Origin: Donghicola sp041224595
GTDB taxonomy: Bacteria; Pseudomonadota; Alphaproteobacteria; Rhodobacterales; Rhodobacteraceae
Direction: 5' to 3'
Assembly (NCBI RefSeq): GCF_041224595.1
Contig: NZ_JBGFGN010000129.1
Span: 124,001-188,000, forward strand
DNA length: 64,000 nucleotides
Below are positions 53,009 through 62,333 of this stretch, in pieces. Both the position numbers and the translations under genes were made by a program. The notes beneath the pieces are model-generated. The model was not told the DNA's origin and searched no databases. It was given only the letters and a program-made list of their open reading frames with translations. Numbering within the stretch: the stretch's first letter is position 1; every line of letters starts with the position of its first letter.

Positions 53009-55864
53009 GTGTCACTCTTTTTGATCGCTGCTCTACCCTTCATCGGAGCATTACTGCCCGGTTTGATGATTCAAGCCGGACGCAATACCTGCTCTACGTG
53101 GACAGGTATCATTTCGCTTTCTGCTCTTATCGGCTTGCTGGTGCATGCGCCAGCGGTTCTCCGCGGCGAAGTCATTACGGCTTCGGTCGAGTGGATGCCC
53201 GCATTAGGGCTCAACGCTAGTTTCTACCTTGATGGTTTGGGGCTGCTTTTCGGGACGCTGATCCTGGGTATCGGGTGTTTGATCATCCTTTACGCTCGGT
53301 TCTATCTGTCCACGAAAGACCCGATGGGGAACTTCTACACCTACCTCCTGCTGTTCCAAGGCGCGATGGTGGGCATTGTTCTGTCCGACAATATCCTTCT
53401 GTTGCTGGTGTTCTGGGAGCTGACCTCGCTGTCGTCCTTCCTGTTGATCGGCTATTGGAAGCATCTGCCCGAGGGCCGTCAGGGTGCGCGTATGGCGCTG
53501 ACCGTGACGGGTATGGGCGGTTTGGCGTTGATCGGTGGTATGCTGATGCTCGGGAATATCGCGGGCACCTACGAGCTGACCGAGCTGCTGGAGAAGCGTG
53601 ATCTGATCCAAGCGGACCCGCTGTACGTTCCGGCGCTGCTCCTGATCCTGTTGGGTGCGTTCACCAAGTCTGCGCAATTCCCCTTCCACTTCTGGCTGCC
53701 GCGCGCGATGGCTGCGCCGACCCCTGTGTCGGCCTATCTGCACTCTGCGACCATGGTGAAAGCGGGCCTGTTCTTGATGGCGCGCCTCTATCCCGTGATG
53801 TCAGGCACTGCGGAATGGTTCTGGATCGTCACGCTGGCGGGCCTGATCACGATGGTCATGGGCGCGCTGATCGGCATCTTCCAGAATGACCTGAAGGGGC
53901 TGCTGGCCTACTCGACCGTCAGTCATCTGGGCCTGATCACCATGCTGCTGGGGTTCAGCACCGAAGCGGCTGTGATTGGCGCGGTGTTCCACATCATCAA
54001 CCACGCGACCTTCAAAGCTTCGCTCTTTATGACAGCCGGTATCGTGGATCACGAGGCGCATACCCGAGACATCACCCGATTGGGCGGCTTGCGGCACTTG
54101 ATGCCGATCACCTTTATCATCTCGGCGGTGGCGTCGCTGTCGATGGCGGGCATTCCGCCCTTCAACGGCTTCCTGTCCAAAGAAATGATGCTCGAGGCGG
54201 CTGCGCACACCTATCTGGGGGACAACCACTGGCTGGTGCCTGCGCTGGCGACCCTGGGCGCGCTGTTCTCGGTTGCGTATTCGTTCCGCTTGCTGATCCA
54301 CACTTGGTTCGGCCCTGTGCGTGATGACTATCCGCACAAGCCCCACGATCCGCCGTTCGGCATGTGGCTGTCGCCTGCGTTCCTTGCCATTCTGGTGGTG
54401 ATGATTGGTCTCTTCAGCCAAGCTCTGGTAGGCGGGCTGGTTGATGCGACCGCCGCGTCCGTCATGGGCAATGGTGCGCATCCCCATGCGCATCTGAAGC
54501 TATGGCATGGCGTGACACCTGCGCTGTATATGTCGGGGATTGCTGTTCTGGGTGGTCTGGTGCTGTTGGCGCTGTACCGTCCGGCCAACGGGCTGTGGCA
54601 TGCGGTGCCGCGTCCCGATGCCAAGGTTATCTTTGACGGTGTTGTGGGCGCAGTGTCCTCCGCAGCGGCTTGGATCACCGGAACCCTTCATGATGGCAAG
54701 CTAACCCGCTATGCGGCGATCTTCTTCGTCTTTGCTGTGCTGGCCTCGTGGCATGCCTTTACCGGCGGCCAAGGCGTGACAACGCCGCGTGAGCCGATGC
54801 AAGCGGACATCATCCCGATCATTGCGTGGTTTGCACTGATTGTTGGGACGGGCGTCACGGTCTTCTATCACCGTCATCGCCTGTTGGCGCTGGTCGTGCT
54901 GGGGATCATCGGTGTCGTGATTTCGCTGTCGTTCAACTACCTGTCCGCACCTGACCTTGCCCTGACCCAGTTGTCGGTCGAGGTTGTGACTATCGTCCTG
55001 CTTCTTCTGGCGCTGAACTTCCTGCCGGAATTCTCGCCGCGCGAGAGCAGCACGGCGCGCAGGGCACGCGACCTGATCATCGCGGGCGGAGTTGGTGTGG
55101 CAGTCGCCGCGCTGGCCTATACCGTGATGCTGACTGACTTTGCGATGCCCTCGATCGCGGAATACCATTTGGCCAACAGCTACAAGCTTGGCGGCGGCGA
55201 TAACGTGGTCAACGTCATCCTCGTGGACTTCCGCGGCTTTGATACCTTTGGCGAGATCACCGTTCTGGGGATCGCCGCTCTGATTATCTATGGCGTGACC
55301 GAAGGGCTCTTGGGCTCCAAAGTGCGTCTGAGCTTGCTGGAGCGTACGCCGAACCATCCTGTCGCGGGCGACGAGCACCCGCTGATGATGGTGGTCGCGA
55401 CCCGTCTGCTGCTGCCTATCGCGATCATGGTGGGCGTCTACATCTTCTTGCGGGGTCACAATGATCCAGGGGGCGGCTTCGTCGCCGGTCTGGTCGTCGC
55501 GATTGCGCTGCTGATGCAGTACATGGCGTCGGGCTATGACTGGGCTGACCAGCGTCAGCGCTATCCCTACCACGCCACGATCGCGAGCGGTGTGATCATC
55601 GCAGCGATCACGGGCATCGGGGCCTTCTTTAACAACATGCCGTTCCTGACCAGTGACTACGGGTACTTCCAGTTCCCACCGCTGGAGAAGTTCGAGCTGG
55701 CGACGGCCATGGGCTTTGACCTTGGGGTGTTCCTCGCGGTTGTTGGCGCTGTCATGCTGACACTGGAAAGCCTGTCGCGTCTGGCTTACCGCCGCGGTGA
55801 TGTGCCTGATGAATACCCGATGGACATCAACCCATCGCGCCTGCCCAAGAGCGAGGATCACTAA
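53009..55864 (+). CDS. mrpA: Mrp Na+/H+ antiporter subunit A (with fused B region)
   Basis: A 951-residue membrane protein. The first 600 residues are NuoL-like with about 16-18 spans (FHFWLPRAMAAPTPVSAYLHSATMVKAG; HIINHATFKASLFMTAGIVDHE). The last 300 carry MrpA-C and MrpB sequence (GGGFVAGLVVAIALLMQYMASG), so A and B are one polypeptide, as in the fused type of Mrp operons. It opens the six-gene antiporter operon at GTG. The complex exchanges Na+ or K+ for protons and supports pH and salt tolerance. Confidence 0.95.
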   Translation: MSLFLIAALPFIGALLPGLMIQAGRNTCSTWTGIISLSALIGLLVHAPAVLRGEVITASVEWMPALGLNASFYLDGLGLLFGTLILGIGCLIILYARFYLSTKDPMGNFYTYLLLFQGAMVGIVLSDNILLLLVFWELTSLSSFLLIGYWKHLPEGRQGARMALTVTGMGGLALIGGMLMLGNIAGTYELTELLEKRDLIQADPLYVPALLLILLGAFTKSAQFPFHFWLPRAMAAPTPVSAYLHSATMVKAGLFLMARLYPVMSGTAEWFWIVTLAGLITMVMGALIGIFQNDLKGLLAYSTVSHLGLITMLLGFSTEAAVIGAVFHIINHATFKASLFMTAGIVDHEAHTRDITRLGGLRHLMPITFIISAVASLSMAGIPPFNGFLSKEMMLEAAAHTYLGDNHWLVPALATLGALFSVAYSFRLLIHTWFGPVRDDYPHKPHDPPFGMWLSPAFLAILVVMIGLFSQALVGGLVDATAASVMGNGAHPHAHLKLWHGVTPALYMSGIAVLGGLVLLALYRPANGLWHAVPRPDAKVIFDGVVGAVSSAAAWITGTLHDGKLTRYAAIFFVFAVLASWHAFTGGQGVTTPREPMQADIIPIIAWFALIVGTGVTVFYHRHRLLALVVLGIIGVVISLSFNYLSAPDLALTQLSVEVVTIVLLLLALNFLPEFSPRESSTARRARDLIIAGGVGVAVAALAYTVMLTDFAMPSIAEYHLANSYKLGGGDNVVNVILVDFRGFDTFGEITVLGIAALIIYGVTEGLLGSKVRLSLLERTPNHPVAGDEHPLMMVVATRLLLPIAIMVGVYIFLRGHNDPGGGFVAGLVVAIALLMQYMASGYDWADQRQRYPYHATIASGVIIAAITGIGAFFNNMPFLTSDYGYFQFPPLEKFELATAMGFDLGVFLAVVGAVMLTLESLSRLAYRRGDVPDEYPMDINPSRLPKSEDH

Positions 55865-55866
55865 CC

Positions 55867-56223
55867 ATGACCATCGAGTTTCTTGTCGCGAGCGCAATCG
55901 GTGTGCTGACCGCAGCAGGGATCTATCTGATCCTGCGCTTCCGGACGTTCCCGGTCATTCTGGGAACCTCTTTCCTGTCCTATGCCGTGAACATCTACCT
56001 GTTCTCGAGTGGCCGCCTGATCGTGGGTGCCCCGCCCGTTCTGCAAGGATACGGAGACTACACTTATTCGGACCCGCTGCCGCAGGCGCTGGTTCTGACT
56101 GCCATCGTGATCGGTTTCGGCATGACTGCCGTCGTTCTGATGATCGCCCTCGCGGCGTATTTGTCGGGCGGCCATGACAAGATCGACATGCAAGACGACG
56201 ACGCATCGGAGGACCGGGCATGA
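55867..56223 (+). CDS. mrpC: Mrp antiporter subunit C
   Basis: A 118-residue NuoK-like subunit with three hydrophobic spans (FLVASAIGVLTAAGIYLIL; LGTSFLSYAVNIYLF; ALVLTAIVIGFGMTAVVLMIALAA). The short acidic tail DMQDDDASEDRA follows. It begins two bases after mrpA and overlaps mrpD by four. Confidence 0.93.
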   Translation: MTIEFLVASAIGVLTAAGIYLILRFRTFPVILGTSFLSYAVNIYLFSSGRLIVGAPPVLQGYGDYTYSDPLPQALVLTAIVIGFGMTAVVLMIALAAYLSGGHDKIDMQDDDASEDRA

Positions 56224-57866
56224 GCCACTGGATCATTACGCCGATCCTGCTGCCGACCCTTCTCGGCGCATTCATTGTTCTGTCCGTTCGCCATCAAGTG
56301 GCGCTGCAGCGGGTCTTCTCGCTGGTTGGACTATCGTTGCTGCTGATCAACGCGCTCGGCCTGTTTGTCTATGCCCAAACCGGGGATATCTGGGTTTACG
56401 AGCTGGGGGCATGGCCTGCGCCCTTTGGCATTGTCATCATGCTGGACCGGTTGTCTGCGTTGATGGTGCTGCTGACTGCGGTGCTGGCGATGTGCGTCAT
56501 GCTGTATGCCATCGGGTCCGACTGGGACAAACGGGGCAAGCATTTCCACGCGCTGTTCCAGTTCCAGCTGATGGGCGTGATCGGCGCCTTTATGACGGGC
56601 GACGCATTCAACCTGTTCGTCTTCTTCGAGATCCTGCTGATCGCCAGCTATGGTCTGATGACCTTTGGCGGGGGGACGCGCCGTCTACAGGCAGGTACGC
56701 AATACGTGATTTACAACCTGCTGGGATCGACCCTGTTCCTGTTTGCGTTGGGGACGCTGTATAACGTCACCGGCACGCTGAACATGGCAGACATGGCGGC
56801 CCGCATTGCTGTGCTCGAGCCTGAGCATACAGCGCTCTTGCGCGTCGGTGTGGTCATGGCGCTGATGGTGTTCGCGGTCAAAGCTGCGATCCTGCCACTG
56901 CACTTCTGGCTGCCTGAAAGCTATGCTGCGGGTCCCGCGCCCGTGGCTGCCTTGTTCGCGATCATGACCAAGGTTGGTGCTTACGCGATCCTGCGTATGT
57001 TCACTTTGGCCTTCCCGCAGGACTCGCCCGAAATTGCAGGCAGCTATGATGTCTGGCTCTTGCCGGTGATCGTCATCTCGCTGGCTGTGGGAATGATCGG
57101 TATTCTAGGGGCCAAATCGCTGTCCAAGATGGTCGCTTTCGCTGCTATCGGCTCTGTTGGCACCCTGTTGATCGCGATTGCGCTCTTTACCCCCGAAGCA
57201 ACCGCAGCTGCGATTTACTATGTTGTGCATTCGACGCTGGCGACTGCCGCGCTGTTCCTGATCGTCGATCTTGTCGTGTCCCGCCGCCCGCAGTGGCAGG
57301 ACACCATCCGCGAAGATCGCCCGATGCCGCAAAACGGATTGGTCGCCGCGTTCTACTTTGCCGCCGCGATCGCGATGGCGGGGATGCCGCCGCTGTCCGG
57401 CTTCTTGGGCAAGCTGCTGATCCTTGATGCGGCTGTGGGCAACTGGTGGCTTTGGGGCGCGATCCTGATCAGTTCGCTCATTGCGATCATGGGCTTTGGC
57501 CGCGCCGGTTCGCTGGTTTTTTGGAAGGGCTACGGCCTGCCCGAGACCGACGCGCCTGCTTATGAGCATCCCCGTCAGCCCTTGGCCTTTGTCGCCATTG
57601 GGGCGCTGATGGCTGGGATTGTTGCGATGACTGTTCTGGCGGGGCCGATGCACCGCTTTGCCATCGCCACCGCAGAGCAACTCTATGACACGGATGCCTA
57701 TATCTCTGCCGTCATCAACCACACGATGGAAGAGAGCATGGCGCACGAAAAGGAAGGCAGCAGCTACGCGCCAGTGGACAAGGATTTGATCCAGACCGAA
57801 GGCGGCGAGCGTGGCACCGATCATCCGCAAGAGGCCACTGACGGCCATGAAGGGGAGTCCCACTGA
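56220..57866 (+). CDS. mrpD: Mrp antiporter subunit D
   Basis: A 548-residue NuoN/L-like subunit with about 14 spans. LPLHFWLPESYAAGPAPVAALFAIMTKVGAY carries the conserved proton-channel Lys region. The C-terminus has about 50 hydrophilic residues (EKEGSSYAPVDKDL to HEGESH) beyond the last span, longer than in many homologues. It overlaps mrpC by four bases and mrpE by one. Confidence 0.95.
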   Translation: MSHWIITPILLPTLLGAFIVLSVRHQVALQRVFSLVGLSLLLINALGLFVYAQTGDIWVYELGAWPAPFGIVIMLDRLSALMVLLTAVLAMCVMLYAIGSDWDKRGKHFHALFQFQLMGVIGAFMTGDAFNLFVFFEILLIASYGLMTFGGGTRRLQAGTQYVIYNLLGSTLFLFALGTLYNVTGTLNMADMAARIAVLEPEHTALLRVGVVMALMVFAVKAAILPLHFWLPESYAAGPAPVAALFAIMTKVGAYAILRMFTLAFPQDSPEIAGSYDVWLLPVIVISLAVGMIGILGAKSLSKMVAFAAIGSVGTLLIAIALFTPEATAAAIYYVVHSTLATAALFLIVDLVVSRRPQWQDTIREDRPMPQNGLVAAFYFAAAIAMAGMPPLSGFLGKLLILDAAVGNWWLWGAILISSLIAIMGFGRAGSLVFWKGYGLPETDAPAYEHPRQPLAFVAIGALMAGIVAMTVLAGPMHRFAIATAEQLYDTDAYISAVINHTMEESMAHEKEGSSYAPVDKDLIQTEGGERGTDHPQEATDGHEGESH

Positions 57867-58357
57867 TGCTGAGACGTATCTTTCCACACCCCTATCTGAC
57901 CGCGCTGCTCACGCTGGTCTGGATGCTGCTCGATAACACCGCTGGTCCGGGTGTGATCATCGTTGGCCTGATCTTGGGCATCTTTATCCCGATCATCACA
58001 GCAGCATACTGGCCGGATCGTCCGGTGCTGAAGCACCCGATCAAGATCGCGGCCTACGTGCTGATCGTCCTGTATGATATTGTGAAATCGAACATCGACG
58101 TGGCGCTGATCGTCCTGTTCAAATCCAACGCAGCGCGCAAGCCCGCTTGGGTCACAATTCCGCTGGACCTGAAAACGCCCGAAGCGATCACTGTTCTGGC
58201 TGGCACCATCACCATGACGCCCGGCACAGTGACCGCTGATGTGTCTGCTCAGGGCAGCGCGCTGCTCGTGCACTGTCTGGACGCGCCTGATCCGGATGCC
58301 GTTCGTGACGACATCAAATCCCGTTACGAGGCTCGCCTGAAGGAGATTTTCGAATGA
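57866..58357 (+). CDS. mrpE: Mrp antiporter subunit E
   Basis: A 163-residue subunit with two or three N-terminal spans (LLTLVWMLLDNTAGPGVIIVGLILGIFIPIIT) and a cytoplasmic domain with the TLTMTPGT-like segment AGTITMTPGTVTADV. It belongs to the MnhE/MrpE family. Its TGATG and ATGA overlaps with mrpD and mrpF indicate coupled translation. Confidence 0.94.
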   Translation: MLRRIFPHPYLTALLTLVWMLLDNTAGPGVIIVGLILGIFIPIITAAYWPDRPVLKHPIKIAAYVLIVLYDIVKSNIDVALIVLFKSNAARKPAWVTIPLDLKTPEAITVLAGTITMTPGTVTADVSAQGSALLVHCLDAPDPDAVRDDIKSRYEARLKEIFE

Positions 58358-58626
58358 TCATTTCTTACGCTCTCGACTTCGCCTTCATCTGCTTTGGCCT
58401 TGGCCTGCTGCTGACGCTCTACCGCGTGATCTTTGCCCCCGGGGTTGGGGATCGGGTTCTGGCGCTGGATACAATGGTGATCAATGCCATCGCCATTCTT
58501 GTCCTGCAGGGCATCCAGCAAGGCACCGAAATCTTTTTCGAAGCGGCTATGATCGTGGCGATGCTGGGTTTCGTGGGCACTGTGGCCTATGCGCGCTTTA
58601 TGCTGCGCGGCAACATCATCGAATAA
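58354..58626 (+). CDS. mrpF: Mrp antiporter subunit F
   Basis: A 90-residue subunit with three spans. The GVGDRVLALDTM segment after the first span is the MrpF hallmark. It overlaps mrpE by four bases and precedes mrpG by twelve. Confidence 0.93.
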   Translation: MIISYALDFAFICFGLGLLLTLYRVIFAPGVGDRVLALDTMVINAIAILVLQGIQQGTEIFFEAAMIVAMLGFVGTVAYARFMLRGNIIE

Positions 58627-58638
58627 GGGGCATTGGAT

Positions 58639-59022
58639 ATGGTTGTAGAAATCATCATCGCGGCCTGTCTGGTCATCGCTGGGTTCTTTGGCCTTGTGGG
58701 CAGCATCGGCTTGATCAAGCTGAATCACCCAATGGCGCGTCTGCATGCCCCGACCAAAGCGACAACGCTCGGGGTCGGCGGCGTTCTGATCGCGTCGGTG
58801 ATCTATTCCTTTGCTTTTGAGGAGCAGGGATCGTTGCACGAGTTGCTGATCACGCTCTTTCTGTTTATCACCGCGCCGATTACCGCCAATTTCATTTCCA
58901 AGGCCTATCTGCACCGTCACGAGCTTGAGGAAGAGCTGCCCGAGCCGAATGGTGACACGAACTGGGCCACCTTGGAGCGTCCCGAGTGGAGCCCCGAGCC
59001 GGAGAAAACCCAAGAGGGCTGA
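58639..59022 (+). CDS. mrpG: Mrp antiporter subunit G
   Basis: A 127-residue subunit with three spans and the conserved GSIGLIKLNHPMARLHAPTKATTLG segment. The ATG at 58639 is chosen since AAGGGG lies eight bases upstream; a TTG two codons earlier is too close. It closes the Mrp operon and is followed three bases later by the selD fusion. Confidence 0.93.
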   Translation: MVVEIIIAACLVIAGFFGLVGSIGLIKLNHPMARLHAPTKATTLGVGGVLIASVIYSFAFEEQGSLHELLITLFLFITAPITANFISKAYLHRHELEEELPEPNGDTNWATLERPEWSPEPEKTQEG

Positions 59023-59025
59023 TTC

Positions 59026-61176
59026 TTGCTGACATCGCTGCCTGACACCCGCGATCTGGTTTTTGTTGGCGGGGGGCATGCCCATGCCTTGGTGCTGCGG
59101 ATGTGGGGGATGAACCCGCTTCCGGGCGTTCGGCTGACAGTGATCGACCCGCAGGCGGCAGCGCCTTACACCGGCATGCTGCCCGGCCACATTGCGGGTC
59201 ATTACTCACGCGAAGAGCTGGATATTGATCTGGTGCGCTTGGCGCGGTTCGCGGGCGCGCGTCTGATCCAAGGGCGGGCGGTGGCCATGGACCTCTCTGA
59301 ACAGGTCGTCACGGTCGAAGGCTATGGCGCGGTGCCGTATGATGTCGCCTCTGTCGATGTGGGGATCACCTCTGACATGCCCGCGATTGCGGGGTTTTCC
59401 GAACACGGCGTCGCAGCGAAACCTTTGGGACGCTACTCGGCCGAGTGGGCGGATTTCTTGAAACAAGGCGGTGGCGATGTGGCCGTCATCGGGGGCGGTT
59501 TGGCCGGTGTCGAGCTGTCGATGGCGATGTCCCATGCCTTGGGTGCACGTGGCCGAGTGTCCTTGATCGAGCGGGGGGCGGTTCTTGCTGAGCAGTCTGA
59601 TCGTCATCAACGCATCCTGCGCAAAGAGCTAGAGCGCTGGGGTGTTGCATTGCACGAACAGGCGAGCGTCGCTCAGGTGCAATCTGATTGCGTTCTACTA
59701 GACGACGGTACGCGCATTCCTGCGGACATGACCGTAGGCGCGGCTGGCGCGCGCCCGCATGACTGGCTGGCACAGACTGGATTGGCACTGGAGCAGGGCT
59801 TTATTCGTGTGGATGCGCATCTGCGAACGAGCAATCCAAATGTCTACGCATGCGGGGATTGCTGCCATCAGGATCCCAGTCCGCGGCCCAAAGCAGGGGT
59901 CTATGCGGTCCGCGCCGCGCCCATACTTCTAAATAACCTGAAGGCAGCCTTGGGGGCCGGTCAGGTGAAAGCGTTTCGCCCGCAGAAGACGTTTCTTAAG
60001 CTGATCTCGCTGGGGGATAAGCGGGCTTTGGCGGACAAGGGCGGGTTTGGGCCGCAGGGTGGCTTGATGTGGAAATGGAAGGACCACATCGACCAGAAAT
60101 TCATGAACATGTTCCGCGATTTGAAGCCGATGGCAGGCCCTGCTGTGCCTGCGCAGGTCGCGGATGGCGTGCGAGAGGAATTGGGTGGCGGCAAACCCCT
60201 GTGTGGCGGCTGCGGAGCCAAGGTCGCTGCGGGCCCCTTGCGCGCGGCCTTGGCAAACGTGACGCCGACCAGCCATCCCGATTTGGTCACGGGGCCGGGG
60301 GATGATGCGGCAATTGTCCAGATGGGCGAGGTCACCCAAGTGATCACCACTGACCATCTGCGCGCGTTTTGGGAGGACCCAAAGGTCTTTGCCCGCATCA
60401 CGACCATCCACGCTTTGGGCGATATCTTTGCCATGGGCGCGCGGCCCCAAACGGCTTTGGTCAACCTGACGCTTCCGCGTATGTCCCCGCGCCTGCAAGG
60501 CCGGCGGCTGGCCGAGGTGATGGAAGGCATCACCGGCGCTCTGGCGGAATGCGGTGCGGCGTTGGCGGGCGGGCATACGACACTGGGGGCGGAACTGGCT
60601 CTGGGTTTGACGTTGACCGGCATTCTCGATGGCCCTGCGCGGACCAAGGCAGGGGCCCAAGTTGGCGATGCACTCATCCTGACGCGGCCGTTGGGGTCGG
60701 GGGTGATCATGGCGGCCGAGATGCAGCTGGCGGCTGATGGGCGCGATGTGGCTGCGCTGCTCAGGGCGCAGGTCGAACCCCGTACGGCAGAGGCAAACGC
60801 GCTGCATGGTGTGCATGCTTTGACCGACGTGACCGGATTTGGCTTGGGGGGGCATTTGGGCGAGATGCTAGAGGCGAGCAGGTGCGGCGCGGTGATCGAC
60901 CTGTCTGCAGTGCCCGCCTATTCTGGCGCGCGGGAATTGCTGGCGCGGGGGCAGAAATCGAGCCTGCATGATCTGAACAGGACTGCGGCGCCGATTGATG
61001 GACTGATCCCCGCGGAGGCCGAGATCCTGTACGACCCCCAGACGGCGGGCGGGTTCCTAGCTGCGGTACCACAGAGCGATGTGCCAGCCTTGATCGCAGT
61101 ATTGAAGGCCACCGGCGCACAGCCCGCAGTGATTGGGGAATGCGTCGCGGGACCTGCGCGGATTACTCTGTGCTAA
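59026..61176 (+). CDS. selD: FAD oxidoreductase-selenophosphate synthase fusion
   Basis: A 716-residue fusion. Residues 1-370 are a pyridine nucleotide-disulfide oxidoreductase (NDH-2 type) with dinucleotide motifs VFVGGGHAHAL and VAVIGGGLAGVELSM. Residues 385-716 are SelD, which makes selenophosphate from selenide and ATP: GGCGAK places the catalytic Cys at C396 and Lys at K399, with Ala in place of the second Cys, and GPGDDAAIV binds ATP. The TTG start is three bases after mrpG. The oxidoreductase may supply reduced selenium. The 3' end overlaps convergent mnmH. Confidence 0.93.
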   Translation: MLTSLPDTRDLVFVGGGHAHALVLRMWGMNPLPGVRLTVIDPQAAAPYTGMLPGHIAGHYSREELDIDLVRLARFAGARLIQGRAVAMDLSEQVVTVEGYGAVPYDVASVDVGITSDMPAIAGFSEHGVAAKPLGRYSAEWADFLKQGGGDVAVIGGGLAGVELSMAMSHALGARGRVSLIERGAVLAEQSDRHQRILRKELERWGVALHEQASVAQVQSDCVLLDDGTRIPADMTVGAAGARPHDWLAQTGLALEQGFIRVDAHLRTSNPNVYACGDCCHQDPSPRPKAGVYAVRAAPILLNNLKAALGAGQVKAFRPQKTFLKLISLGDKRALADKGGFGPQGGLMWKWKDHIDQKFMNMFRDLKPMAGPAVPAQVADGVREELGGGKPLCGGCGAKVAAGPLRAALANVTPTSHPDLVTGPGDDAAIVQMGEVTQVITTDHLRAFWEDPKVFARITTIHALGDIFAMGARPQTALVNLTLPRMSPRLQGRRLAEVMEGITGALAECGAALAGGHTTLGAELALGLTLTGILDGPARTKAGAQVGDALILTRPLGSGVIMAAEMQLAADGRDVAALLRAQVEPRTAEANALHGVHALTDVTGFGLGGHLGEMLEASRCGAVIDLSAVPAYSGARELLARGQKSSLHDLNRTAAPIDGLIPAEAEILYDPQTAGGFLAAVPQSDVPALIAVLKATGAQPAVIGECVAGPARITLC

Positions 61177-62215
61177 GGCTCAGGCATTGCTCAGCGGCGC
61201 GGTCCAGCGCGGCGGTGTCGATCGCATCGCCAAGGTGAATCCGGCCCAGCAGAGTGTGCGGATAGCGGTTTGCGGATTTTTCGTAGCGGCTGTCGTAGTG
61301 CTGCTCCATCAACTCCGCCGCGAGCGTGCTAAAGGCGCCGACCTTGGCCAGCTCCATCCAGTGGTCGACCAGCTCGCGGCTTTGGAAGCTCCGAAGGGGC
61401 TCCATCCGTGCCATCAGGGCCTCTGGGTCATCGATTAGATCGGCATAGGCACGGGTCAGATATTCAGCGCGGGCGGGAATGCTGGCGTCGATACGAATCC
61501 GCGGGGCAGCGCACATGGCGGTCCAGACCGACGGGGGCACGAGGCGGTCGCCAATGCGGCTGGACTCAGCCTCGACATACACGGGTTTTGCGGGGTCAAG
61601 GTGCGCGAGCTGCATGGCCAGTTCGCCCTCTGCCTTCTTTTGGCTGGGTTGGGGGTGGCCAACGGCACCAAGCAGCGAACCACGATGAGCGTAGATGCCC
61701 TCGAGGTCGATGACCTGCGCGCCGGCGGACTTCAGGTGTGCCAAAAGATCCGTTTTTGCTGTGCCCGTGGGGCCATCGATCAGGATGAATTTGTGAGGGA
61801 TCGGCGCGTCATGCATGCTTCTGACGATCAAACGGCGGTAGCTTTTGTAGCCCCCATCAATCAGACCGACGCGCCATCCGACCTGCGACAGGATTGTCGC
61901 GAACGAGCCAGAGCGCTGACCGCCACGCCAGCAATAGACCAGTGGGCGCCAGCCGCCTTGGTGATCGTGTAGGGTTTCCTCAAGATGGCGGGCGACGTTT
62001 TTGGCGACCAGTGCCCCCCCGATCTTGCGGGCGTCAAAAGGGCTGACCTGCTTGTAGATTGTGCCGACACGGGCCCGCTCTTCGTCATCAAGGACAGGTA
62101 GGTTGATTGCGCCGGGCAGGTGATCCTCGGCGAATTCGGCTGGGGCGCGGGCGTCGATGATCGTGTCATACGGCAGGTCGCGCAGGTCGGTGAGGGCGTT
62201 CAGGGTCAGCTTCAT
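61163..62215 (-). CDS. mnmH: tRNA 2-selenouridine synthase
   Basis: A 350-residue enzyme (also called SelU) that replaces sulfur with selenium in wobble 2-thiouridines. The rhodanese domain has catalytic C95 in CWRGGQRSGS, and a P-loop GPTGTAKT (148-155) follows. It uses selenophosphate from the convergent SelD, so the two form a functional pair. No selA, selB or tRNA-Sec gene is in view, so selenocysteine use cannot be judged. Confidence 0.95.
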   Translation of the reverse strand: MKLTLNALTDLRDLPYDTIIDARAPAEFAEDHLPGAINLPVLDDEERARVGTIYKQVSPFDARKIGGALVAKNVARHLEETLHDHQGGWRPLVYCWRGGQRSGSFATILSQVGWRVGLIDGGYKSYRRLIVRSMHDAPIPHKFILIDGPTGTAKTDLLAHLKSAGAQVIDLEGIYAHRGSLLGAVGHPQPSQKKAEGELAMQLAHLDPAKPVYVEAESSRIGDRLVPPSVWTAMCAAPRIRIDASIPARAEYLTRAYADLIDDPEALMARMEPLRSFQSRELVDHWMELAKVGAFSTLAAELMEQHYDSRYEKSANRYPHTLLGRIHLGDAIDTAALDRAAEQCLSLSTE

Positions 62216-62261
62216 GGCGGTGCAATCTAGTGGTTTTGCGGGCGGGGGCTAGCCCAGAAAC

Positions 62262-62329
62262 GAAAAGCGCCCGCCGCGCTCTGCCGCAGGGGCAGGCTTG
62301 GCGGGCGCTGTCATGGCCGGGGGCCATGA
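62262..62329 (-). terminator. Tandem hairpins ending ilvE transcription
   Basis: Just after the ilvE stop comes TCATGGCC/GGCCATGA with a three-base loop (62311-62329). It is followed by AGCGCCCGCC/GGCGGGCGCT (62266-62309), enclosing a nested CTGCC/GGCAG stem, with TTTTCG after it on the minus strand. The second unit is the likely intrinsic terminator. Confidence 0.75.
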
Positions 62330-62333
62330 CGGA

